The notes beneath the pieces are model-generated. The model ran no database searches. It was not told the origin of the DNA and saw only the letters and a program-made list of their open reading frames with translations. This document shows, piece by piece, positions 24,588 through 32,489 of a DNA stretch of 64,000 bases (position 1 is the stretch's first letter; the number at the start of each line of letters is the position of its first letter). A program made the position numbers and the translations under genes. Origin of the DNA: Pseudomonadota bacterium (GTDB taxonomy: Bacteria > Pseudomonadota > Gammaproteobacteria > Burkholderiales > Burkholderiaceae_C); contig CAUJIM010000098.1 of NCBI GenBank assembly GCA_963205335.1, forward strand, positions 19,521 through 83,520. Reading direction: 5' to 3'.

Positions 24588-25871
24588 TCAAGCCAGCGTA
24601 TCGGCCCAGATGTTGCGCGCCCAGGCCATGGCGAAGCGGCCTTCGAGCTCGCTGGCGGCGGGAGACACCCCGCCCGAGCCCTGCACCGTCACCATGGTCT
24701 TCTTCTCGGCGTCGTAGCGGTGCACGCTGGCCACGTGCACCACGTCGCTGCTGCTGACGAAGCTGTAGCAGGTGTTGTTGTAGATCGGCAGGGCGCCCGG
24801 CTGCTTGCCCGAGAGCAGCGCGACCACGGCCGCGGCGGCCACCTTGCCGTGCTGGTTGGCCATGTGGCCGGACTTGGGCATCAGCGGCGCGCTCTGCGTG
24901 CAGTCGCCCAGGACGTGCACGCCCTTGGCCACCGAGTGCTCCATGGTGAGCCAGTCGACGTCGCACCAGCGCTTGTTGGCGGTGGCCAGGCCCGCGTTCA
25001 CCACCACGTCGCCCGAGCGCATCGGCGGGATCACGTTGAGCACGGCGGCCTTCACGTCGTCGTTGAACTCGAACTTGAGCGTGTTGCTGGCCGCGTCCAC
25101 GTCCGTCGCCTGGTGCTTGGGGCGGTACTCGATGATGCCCTTGTAGCGGTCGGCCCAGGCCTTCTTGAACAGCGCCCCCTTGGAGGTCACGTCGTCGTTG
25201 GCGTCCAGGACCAGCACCTTGGATTTGGGCTTGGCCTGCTGCAGGTAGCTGGCCACCTGGCAGGCGCGCTCGTAGGGCCCGGGGGGGCAGCGGTAGGGCG
25301 CCAGCGGAATGCTCATGGCGAACACGCCGCCGTCGGGCATGGCCTCGAGCTGCTTGCGCAGTGCCACGGTCTGCGGCCCGGCCTTCCAGGCGTGCAGCAC
25401 CTTGTCCTGCGCGCCGGGCTTTTTCATGCCGGGCAGGCTGTCCCACATGAAGTCGACGCCGGGCGAGAGGATGAGCCGGTCGTACGCCAGCGTGCCCCCG
25501 CCCGCGAGCCTGACCTGGCGCTTGTCCATGTCGATGCCGCTCACGCGGTCGCGCACGATCTTCACGCCGTGGCGGCCGCTCAGGTTGTCGTAGGGCGTGG
25601 TGATGTCGGCCATCTGCTTGCTGCCGCCCAGCACCAGGTTGGAGATGGGGCAGGAGACGAAGGCGGCATTGGGCTCGACCAGCGTGACCTCGATGCGCCC
25701 TTCGGACCACATGCGGATGTACTTGGCCGCGGTGGCACCGCCGTAGCCGCCGCCCACGACGACGACCTTGCCGCCGGCGGCACCGCCGATGGAGGCGCAG
25801 CCTGCCGCGAGGCCCAGGGCGGTGGCGGCGGATGCGGCCGAGCCGGCACGGATGAATTGACGACGATCCAT
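24588..25871 (-). CDS. fccB: flavocytochrome c sulfide dehydrogenase, flavoprotein subunit
   Basis: FccB oxidises sulfide (or polysulfide) in the periplasm and passes electrons to its cytochrome partner. The 427-residue protein starts with a Tat-type signal (DRRQFIRAGSAASAATALGL). The FAD motif VVVVGGGYGGATAAKYI follows. Cysteines expected in this family are present: the covalent-flavin-type Cys74 in FVSCPISNLVLGG, and the redox pair candidates in PYRCPPGPYERAC and NTCYSFVSS. The start is the ATG at 25871; the cytochrome gene ends 12 bases upstream. SoxF is the equivalent name in Sox systems. No other sulfur-oxidation gene lies in the window. Confidence 0.9.
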   Translation of the reverse strand: MDRRQFIRAGSAASAATALGLAAGCASIGGAAGGKVVVVGGGYGGATAAKYIRMWSEGRIEVTLVEPNAAFVSCPISNLVLGGSKQMADITTPYDNLSGRHGVKIVRDRVSGIDMDKRQVRLAGGGTLAYDRLILSPGVDFMWDSLPGMKKPGAQDKVLHAWKAGPQTVALRKQLEAMPDGGVFAMSIPLAPYRCPPGPYERACQVASYLQQAKPKSKVLVLDANDDVTSKGALFKKAWADRYKGIIEYRPKHQATDVDAASNTLKFEFNDDVKAAVLNVIPPMRSGDVVVNAGLATANKRWCDVDWLTMEHSVAKGVHVLGDCTQSAPLMPKSGHMANQHGKVAAAAVVALLSGKQPGALPIYNNTCYSFVSSSDVVHVASVHRYDAEKKTMVTVQGSGGVSPAASELEGRFAMAWARNIWADTLA

Positions 25872-25882
25872 GGTGTGCCCCC

Positions 25883-26191
25883 TCATTTCTTCTGTTGCGC
25901 GAACCAGCCGACGATCGCGGCCAGTTGCTCGTCCGAGTAGCCCTTGGCGAGCTGCTGCATGATGGTCGAGGGCGTGGCACCGCTCTTGTAGCCGAGCAGC
26001 TTGCTCAGCATGTCTTCCTTGTTCTTGCCGGCCAGCGGCGTCATGCCGGGCTGGGCCATGCCGTTGGTGCCGTGGCAGTTGGCGCAGCCAGCGGCCCAGC
26101 TGCGCACCTGCAGCGGATCGGTTTGCGCATGGGAGGCACTGGCGGCAGCCAGCAGGCCGGCAGCCAGCAAGGTAGAGAGCACTCTGTTCAT
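25883..26191 (-). CDS. fccA: class I monohaem cytochrome c, sulfide dehydrogenase subunit
   Basis: A 102-residue periplasmic cytochrome with signal peptide MNRVLSTLLAAGLLAAASASHA, one haem site CANCH and the C-terminal axial Met candidate in PGMTPLAGKNKED or STIMQQLAKG. The final helix YSDEQLAAIVGWFAQQKK is typical of small c-type cytochromes of the FccA/SoxE group. It is the first gene of a two-gene minus-strand operon with fccB, separated by 11 bases. It should accept electrons from FccB and hand them to the respiratory chain. Monohaem, unlike the dihaem FccA of purple sulfur bacteria. Confidence 0.88.
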   Translation of the reverse strand: MNRVLSTLLAAGLLAAASASHAQTDPLQVRSWAAGCANCHGTNGMAQPGMTPLAGKNKEDMLSKLLGYKSGATPSTIMQQLAKGYSDEQLAAIVGWFAQQKK

Positions 26192-26335
26192 GGTTTGGCG
26201 TCCTCCTTTGGACAGTGGGGGGCGGAAAATCGGTGAATGCTTATAAAGCCTGGTCGATGGTAAGCGGGTGCAAGCCGCCGTGGCTTGAGGGTTTACCCGG
26301 TTTGGTCGTGCGCGCGGCCTGGGGCCGGGGTCGTT

Positions 26336-27199
26336 TCACAAGCCGTAGAACGTCCGGATCAGCTCCCAGGCCTCGGCCGGGTCGTCGGTGGTGTGGAACA
26401 GCCCGAGGTCTTCGGTGGTGATCGTCCCTTCCTCGACCATCACGTCCAGGTGCAGCACGCGCCGCCAGAACGCGCTGCCGAAGAGCACGATGGGCACGGG
26501 CTTGGCCTTGTGCGTCTGTACCAGGGTGAGGACTTCGAACAGCTCGTCCATCGTGCCGAAGCCGCCGGGGAAGACCACCAGCGCCTTGGCGCGCATCATG
26601 AAGTGCATCTTGCGCAGCGCGAAGTAGTGGAACTTGAACATCAGCGACGGCGTGATGTACGGGTTGCAGTGCTGCTCGTGCGGCAGCGTGATGTTCAGGC
26701 CGATGCTCGGCGCTCCCACATCGTGCGCGCCGCGGTTGGCCGCCTCCATGATGCCGGGGCCGCCGCCGGTGCAGATGGTCAGGCGCTCGGCGGGCGCCCG
26801 GCCCATGCTGTACTCGGCCACGTGGCGCGCGAACGCCCGGGCCTGCGCGTAGTAGTGCGCGTTCTTCACCGCGCGTTCGGCCAGCGCGATCTGCCTGGCG
26901 TCGCCGCCGGCGCGCGCCGCCTCCAGCTGCCTGGCCGCCTCGTCGGGGGCGATGACGCGCGCGCTGCCGTAGACGACCACCGTCTGCTCTATCCCCTGCT
27001 CCGCCAGGTTCAGGTCGGGCTTGAGCAGTTCGAGCTGGAAGCGTATGCCGCGCGTCTCGCGCCGCTGCAGGAACTCCGGGTCGACGAACGCCAGGCGGTA
27101 GGCATTGGGTTTGAACGGATCGCCGTTGGTGGTGTTGCGGTGCAGTTCTCCCCATATTTCCGCGAGGCGGGTGTCTTGCGAGTCCGGGTTGGCTTCCAT
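26336..27199 (-). CDS. LOG family protein (possible nucleotide 5'-monophosphate phosphoribohydrolase)
   Basis: The 287-residue protein has a Rossmann core with VVVYGSARV, the nucleotide-site CTGGGPGIMEAANRG and the catalytic LOG motif FPGGFGTMDELFEVLTLVQ. Small LOG proteins release free cytokinin-type bases from nucleoside monophosphates; longer ones such as this have an N-terminal extension (about 70 residues) and unproven activity, perhaps similar to E. coli PpnN-like nucleosidases. It starts at the ATG 27199. Repeat copy R5 occupies the immediate 5' untranslated region. The 143 bases after its stop carry a probable fccA promoter region, which is not resolved. Confidence 0.83.
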   Translation of the reverse strand: MEANPDSQDTRLAEIWGELHRNTTNGDPFKPNAYRLAFVDPEFLQRRETRGIRFQLELLKPDLNLAEQGIEQTVVVYGSARVIAPDEAARQLEAARAGGDARQIALAERAVKNAHYYAQARAFARHVAEYSMGRAPAERLTICTGGGPGIMEAANRGAHDVGAPSIGLNITLPHEQHCNPYITPSLMFKFHYFALRKMHFMMRAKALVVFPGGFGTMDELFEVLTLVQTHKAKPVPIVLFGSAFWRRVLHLDVMVEEGTITTEDLGLFHTTDDPAEAWELIRTFYGL

Positions 27200-27258
27200 G
27201 AAAAATACCAGTAAAAGTGCATTTTGCGCAAGCAGGGCAAGCGCAAGCAGCTATTGAA
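27200..27258 (+). repeat. dispersed palindromic repeat, degraded copy R5
   Basis: It runs from AAAAATACCAGTAAAAGTGC to GCAAGCGCAAGCAGCTATTG. It keeps the A-run and the GCAGCTAT end, but its hairpin is imperfect. It sits directly upstream of the LOG gene start, between LOG and crcB. Confidence 0.6.
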
Positions 27259-27267
27259 ACAATAGAA

Positions 27268-27657
27268 TCAGTGCGACGGGCTGCCCATCAGCGCCGCGAG
27301 GCTGTGCAGCCCCAGCCAGGTCATCGTCAGCGATCCGGCCAGATGCAGGGTGCAGACCACGAGGGCGTGGCCCAGGCGCCCCTGCGTGAGCAGCGCCACG
27401 ACTTCGGCCGAGAAGGTGGAAAACGTCGTCAGCGCACCGAGAAAGCCCGTCACCAGCGCCAGGCGCCAGACCGGGTCGAGCTGGGGCATCAGCTCCAGCA
27501 GCGCGACCGCCAGGCCGACCAGATAGCCGCCGATCAGGTTGGCCGCGAGCGTGCCCCAGGGCAGGAAGGCGCCGGGGGTGTTGAACCACAGGCTGAGCCG
27601 CCAGCGCGCGAGCGCGCCGGCGCAGGCACCCAGGCAGATGGCGAGGACGGAGGGCAT
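27268..27657 (-). CDS. crcB: fluoride ion channel CrcB (Fluc)
   Basis: A 129-residue four-helix membrane protein. The Fluc pattern is clear: GACAGALARWRL, PWGTLAANLIGGYLVG, the channel motif TGFLGALTTFSTFSAE with the paired Phe and TTFS, and a final helix LAGSLTMTWLGLH. Fluc channels are dual-topology dimers that export fluoride. The track ORF extends upstream to 27855; the ATG at 27657 (MPSVLAICLG) gives the family length. I looked for a fluoride riboswitch upstream on minus and saw no convincing one. Confidence 0.92.
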   Translation of the reverse strand: MPSVLAICLGACAGALARWRLSLWFNTPGAFLPWGTLAANLIGGYLVGLAVALLELMPQLDPVWRLALVTGFLGALTTFSTFSAEVVALLTQGRLGHALVVCTLHLAGSLTMTWLGLHSLAALMGSPSH

Positions 27658-27799
27658 GGCAGGATGGTGAGGGCCGCGAAAGACGCCGCGCTCCCGGATG
27701 GCGGGCCGCGCAGGCGGTGTGGCGCATTGTGCCAGCGCCTCGTGCGAAGCCGGGGCTCGCGCCTCGGCCGCGCCCAAGTTGCCTCGGCTTGGCGCGGCT

Positions 27800-28999
27800 T
27801 CAGTGCGCCGCGGCCGGGGCGAGCCCGGGTGTGGCGACGGTAGCCATCCAGGCAAGGCGCTCCTGGTGCATCGCTTTGAGCGTGTGGCGCCTGACCAGCG
27901 GCAGCAGACCGGCGCGCAGGCTTTGCCTCAGTTGCGCATCGGCGAGGCATCTGACGCGGTCGGCTAAGGCTGCCGCGTCGCCCTGGCGGTAGCGCAGGCG
28001 TGTGTCCAGGCCAAGTTCGGCGTAGGCTGGGGCGTCGGGACAGACGGGAATCGCGCCTCGGCAGATCGCGTCGAAGATGAGCCGGGGCTGCTCGTCATTC
28101 AAGTTGGTCAGCAGCACGAGATCCTGCGCGTCGAGCAGGTCGAAAAATGGCCCAGGGTAGGCCACCGGCTGCAGGAAGCGCAACTGCGGCAGCGCTTTCT
28201 GTGCCTGCGCTCTCAGGTGCGCTTCTTCCGGACCGCTGCCGATCAGCGTCATCTCCATCGGCACGGTGTCCTTGAGCGGGGACAGCGCCGCGATCCCGAT
28301 GTGGAACCCCTTCATCGCCTCCAGCCTGCCGGCCATGCACACGCGCAGCCGTGGCGTGGCTTCATCGTTTCTGGCGCGGATGTCGGCTTCGGAAATCCAG
28401 CTCGCGATGCCCACGTGGACCTGCGCGTTGGCGCCGCGCACCAGGGGTACCAGGCCTGCGCCGACGACGAAGACGCCGCTGGCACGGCGCGCCAGCCAGC
28501 GCTGGGTGAAGCGGATGTCGGCGTAGCGCCATAGTGCCCGCGCGCGCCGCAGCAGGTTCTGGTTGCGGCTGTTGAGCACCGCCGTGCGGGCGCGGTTGCT
28601 CGAGATGCCGAGGAAGACCGGTTTTCGGTAGCGCAAGGCGAGTGCCAGCACCCGGCGCGCCGCGCGCGAGCCGCGCCAGCCGCTGTTGCCGGGCAACTGG
28701 ACGTAGCGCGCCGCGCGGACCGCGTCCTCGAGCGCGCCGGGCTCGGGGCCGACCACGCCGATGCGGGCGTCCAGCGCGGCGGTCGTACCGCTCGGCGCGG
28801 CGGCGACCGGGCAGGCCAGCGTGACCGGGATCAAGGCAGCCTGCGTGTTCACGTCTCTGGCCCACAGATCGAGCGTCAGCCATGCTTGCCCCGCCGAGCG
28901 TGCGACGGGGATGGGCGAGACGATCAGTATCCCGGGGTCACTGGCGTGCCCGGGTCGTGGCGTCTCTGGCGTTGCAGGCGCGGGGGCGGTAAGCGCCAT
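27800..28999 (-). CDS. GT4-like glycosyltransferase
   Basis: This 399-residue protein has a two-domain GT-B layout. The C-terminal half carries AGRLEAMKGFHIGIAAL, LIGSGPEEAHLRAQA and FDLLDAQDLVLLTNLNDEQPRLIFDAICRGAIPVCPDAPAY, the EX7E-type donor site of family 4 (here D/E-x-E-QPRL...). It would move a sugar onto a lipid or polysaccharide acceptor. The start is the ATG at 28999; no good ribosome-binding site is visible. It follows the phosphotransferase gene by 16 bases on minus, so the two are probably one transcript. By eye its codon use is less extreme than neighbours such as mfd, which suggests possible transfer. Confidence 0.72.
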   Translation of the reverse strand: MALTAPAPATPETPRPGHASDPGILIVSPIPVARSAGQAWLTLDLWARDVNTQAALIPVTLACPVAAAPSGTTAALDARIGVVGPEPGALEDAVRAARYVQLPGNSGWRGSRAARRVLALALRYRKPVFLGISSNRARTAVLNSRNQNLLRRARALWRYADIRFTQRWLARRASGVFVVGAGLVPLVRGANAQVHVGIASWISEADIRARNDEATPRLRVCMAGRLEAMKGFHIGIAALSPLKDTVPMEMTLIGSGPEEAHLRAQAQKALPQLRFLQPVAYPGPFFDLLDAQDLVLLTNLNDEQPRLIFDAICRGAIPVCPDAPAYAELGLDTRLRYRQGDAAALADRVRCLADAQLRQSLRAGLLPLVRRHTLKAMHQERLAWMATVATPGLAPAAAH

Positions 29000-29015
29000 G
29001 GAAAGGTGGGGGTAG

Positions 29016-29936
29016 TCAAACGGACTGCAGGATGCGATGGCAGCTGGCCGCCAGTTCGATGAAGCGCGGCAAGGGAAATTCCCCGAGGTGGCGCGCGTAG
29101 TAGCCGAGTGCACCGAGCAGATGCAGCGATGGTATGCCTTCCACATCGCCCAGCGCTCGACTGTGCCAGGCGATCTCGCGGGCGAGCCTGCGGCGCGGGA
29201 CGCCGAACGAACTGGCGGCGCGCACCAGATCGTAAATGCCGTAACCTTTGGCAGTGCTGCCGCCCCAGTCGATGACGGCGAGGCTCCCGTCGCGGCGGCG
29301 CATGGCGTTGGCGACCCACAGGTCGCCGTGCATCGGCACGTGGCGCGCCGGCAATTGCCGGTCGCGCAGCGCGGCGGCGAGCCGTTCGGCTTCGCGCCGG
29401 ATGTGGTCGGGCAGGGCGTGAAGGGCTTGCAGCGCCGCGAGCGACGCGAGGAACTCCTCGCGCGCCGCATCGTCCGGCGTGTCGGCCGATGTGGCGAGCT
29501 GGCGCAGCCATGGCAGCAGCTCGGTACTGGCGCGCCAGCGCGCAATGCGGCCGAGCAGGCGTCCCTGTGCCAACGGCTCGCAGCGGGGTACGAGCACGAA
29601 GGAGCGGCCGTCGATCACCCCTTGGCCGCTTACGTCGAGGACGACCTGGGCCGCCGCGCCCAGGCGCTGCCGCATGGCCTGCATCTGGCGCGCCTGCTCC
29701 GCGCTGGCTTGCGGGAACTGCTCTGGGGAAACGAAGAGCACGTGGTCATCGTCTACCTGGTAGATTGCCTGCGCGTCGGCCACGCTGCCCTTGTCGCGCA
29801 CCAGCGTGCAGCGCGCCTTGCGTGGCGCAGCGGCGCCGTACAGCATCGCGCTGACCTGGGCGCACAGCCGTGCTTCAAACGTGCCGGTGGCTGGCGCTGG
29901 CAAGCAAAGGCTCCTTCGGCTGCGTCGGGAGGACAC
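29016..29936 (-). CDS. aminoglycoside phosphotransferase-like (APH/kinase fold) protein
   Basis: This protein of about 306 residues has the Brenner-type catalytic motif HGDLWVANAM and the metal motif VIDWGGSTAKGYGIYDLVR of the APH/choline-kinase fold. The upstream lysine region is less clear (VDDDHVLFVSPEQF). Such proteins phosphorylate small hydroxylated substrates, often sugars or LPS parts; real antibiotic resistance is unlikely. The GTG at 29936 is a weak start and the true N-terminus could be shorter, near the Met of SAMLYGAA. It lies between serB (18-base gap) and the glycosyltransferase (16-base gap), so a joint role in envelope polysaccharide assembly is the best guess. Confidence 0.7.
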   Translation of the reverse strand: MSSRRSRRSLCLPAPATGTFEARLCAQVSAMLYGAAAPRKARCTLVRDKGSVADAQAIYQVDDDHVLFVSPEQFPQASAEQARQMQAMRQRLGAAAQVVLDVSGQGVIDGRSFVLVPRCEPLAQGRLLGRIARWRASTELLPWLRQLATSADTPDDAAREEFLASLAALQALHALPDHIRREAERLAAALRDRQLPARHVPMHGDLWVANAMRRRDGSLAVIDWGGSTAKGYGIYDLVRAASSFGVPRRRLAREIAWHSRALGDVEGIPSLHLLGALGYYARHLGEFPLPRFIELAASCHRILQSV

Positions 29937-29954
29937 TGGCCAAGGCCGGCGCCA

Positions 29955-30683
29955 TCAGCGCAGCACCTCGAGCAGCCGGTCGAGCCCGCCCTGGTCGATC
30001 GCCACGTGCGCCTGCGCCCGCACCTTGGGCTTAGCGTGGTAGGCCACGGACAGGCCGGCGGCGGCCATCATCGGCAGGTCGTTGGCGCCGTCGCCCATGG
30101 CGATGGCCTGGCACGGCTCTATGCCCATGAGCGAGGCGAGCTCGAGCAGCGCGCGGCGCTTTTCCGCGCCGTCGCAGATGTCGCCCCAGACCTGGTCGAC
30201 CATGCGGCCGGTCAGCCGCCCGTGGGCGATCTCCAGCACGTTGGAGCGGGCGAAGCGGATGCCCAGGCGCGCCTTCACGCGGTCGGAGAAGAAGGTGAAG
30301 CCGCCCGAGACCAGCAGCGTCTGCAGGCCCGCGGCGTGCGCGGCGTCCATCAGCCGCTGCGCGCCGGGGTTGATGCGCAGGCGCTCGGCGTACACCGCTT
30401 CGAGCTGCTCCACGCTCACGCCTTCGAGCAGGGCGACGCGCTGGCGCAGGCTTTCCTTGTAGTCGGCGATGCGGCCCTGCATCGCGGCCTCGGTGATCGC
30501 CGCGACCTCGGCCTTGCGGCCGACGACGGCGGCGATCTCGTCCACGCACTCGATGCTGATCAGGGTGGAGTCCATGTCGCAGGCGAGCAGCTTGAAGTCC
30601 GCGAGCGCCGGCGCGGTGGCGATGCCTTGCACGACGAGGCCGGGGGCGAGTTCCCGGGGGGGCAGCGGGGGGGAGGTCGTCAT
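29955..30683 (-). CDS. serB: phosphoserine phosphatase
   Basis: SerB dephosphorylates phosphoserine in serine synthesis. The 242-residue HAD protein has motif I ACDMDSTLISIECVDE, motif II LLVSGGFTFFSD, the Lys of motif III in AEKRRALL, and motif IV AMGDGANDLPMMAAAG. It is the single-domain form, lacking the ACT domain found in some SerB proteins. The start is the ATG at 30683, 8 bases after the adenosine deaminase stop, so both belong to one minus-strand operon with the phosphotransferase and glycosyltransferase genes downstream. Confidence 0.95.
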   Translation of the reverse strand: MTTSPPLPPRELAPGLVVQGIATAPALADFKLLACDMDSTLISIECVDEIAAVVGRKAEVAAITEAAMQGRIADYKESLRQRVALLEGVSVEQLEAVYAERLRINPGAQRLMDAAHAAGLQTLLVSGGFTFFSDRVKARLGIRFARSNVLEIAHGRLTGRMVDQVWGDICDGAEKRRALLELASLMGIEPCQAIAMGDGANDLPMMAAAGLSVAYHAKPKVRAQAHVAIDQGGLDRLLEVLR

Positions 30684-30691
30684 GCGGGCGA

Positions 30692-31798
<1,107 letters not shown>

Positions 31799-31820
31799 TC
31801 ACGCCGCCACGGCTTCATGG

Positions 31821-32135
31821 TCACCGCCCGGCCACTTCCAGCAGCGCCTTGGGATTGCGCTGGGCGATCGCCATGAGCGTGCGTGCGGCGCCGCTGGGCT
31901 GCTTTCGCCCTTGTTCCCAGCCCTGCAGCGTACGCACCGACACCCCCAGCAAGGTGGCGAACTGCGATTGCGAGAGGCCGGTCTTGCGGCGTGCCTCGAC
32001 GACCGTGGAAGTGACCCACGCGGTTTGTCCGGCATTCATCTCGTGCACGGCTTGCAGCAGGTCGGCGGCCAGATCGCGCTGGCTTTCGTACGCCGCGAGT
32101 TCGGCGTCACTGAGTGGTCTGGTTTTCGAGGGCAT
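31821..32135 (-). CDS. XRE-family helix-turn-helix antitoxin (HigA/NadS-like)
   Basis: The 104-residue protein has an HTH_3 domain in its C-terminal half: RRKTGLSQSQFATLLGVSVRTLQGWEQGRKQPSGAA. Its N-terminal half is helical and acidic, as in antitoxins that lie downstream of a RelE-like toxin. Its start overlaps the toxin gene end by 29 bases. An inverted repeat (ATACGCC-CTA-GGCGTAT) just before the toxin gene is the likely operator for autorepression. The antitoxin frame is intact although the toxin frame is broken, so it may persist only as a repressor. Confidence 0.85.
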   Translation of the reverse strand: MPSKTRPLSDAELAAYESQRDLAADLLQAVHEMNAGQTAWVTSTVVEARRKTGLSQSQFATLLGVSVRTLQGWEQGRKQPSGAARTLMAIAQRNPKALLEVAGR

Positions 32136-32429
32136 GGCGAATTTCCTTCAGTTGGGCACCTGCGAGGTTGTCGGTTTTCGATTTGGCGTACAGGGTCAGC
32201 AGGACGATTTCACCACGGGGCAGGCGGGTGAAATAAATCACCCGGACGCCACCGGACTTGCGGAGCCGGCCCGGGTCCAGCGTACTTTTCTGATGCCGCC
32301 GGATTCTGGAACGACATCTCCCGCGGTTGGGTGGGCGGCGATGTATGCGGCGAAGGTTCCACGCTCTTCTTCCGTCCAGTACAGCGGCCACTGTTTCTGG
32401 AAGAGGTGCGTCTCGACCACTGTAAGCAT
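32107..32429 (-). pseudogene. RelE/HigB-type toxin gene with one-base frameshift
   Basis: The first frame (from ATG 32429) gives MLTVVETHLFQKQWPLYWTE..., up to GGIRKVRWTRAGS. The next frame gives KSGGVRVIYFTRLPRGEIVLLTLYAKS and the C-terminus ALENQTTQ. Together they rebuild a complete HigB/NadS-partner toxin of about 107 residues, with the family's RWxRxGxGKSGGxRVIYF core split. The break is at about 32261, where TCCGGCAAG would be expected and TCCGCAAG is present: one G/C missing. Either the toxin is inactivated or this is a sequencing error in a GC-rich stretch. A programmed frameshift is less likely, as no slippery run is visible. Confidence 0.82.
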
Positions 32430-32438
32430 GGATCGACT

Positions 32439-32455
32439 ATACGCCCTAGGCGTAT
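32439..32455. promoter_or_regulatory. palindromic operator of the HigBA-like toxin-antitoxin operon
   Basis: ATACGCC-CTA-GGCGTAT: 7-base perfect arms with a 3-base centre, ten bases upstream of the toxin start codon. The form is typical for XRE antitoxin binding. Confidence 0.65.
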
Positions 32456-32489
32456 GAAAATCAACGGTGTCCGAGGCAGCTTGCCACTT

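Noticed and set aside
27658-27760. Fluoride riboswitch upstream of crcB
   Set aside because: No recognisable conserved core for that riboswitch in the upstream sequence on minus.
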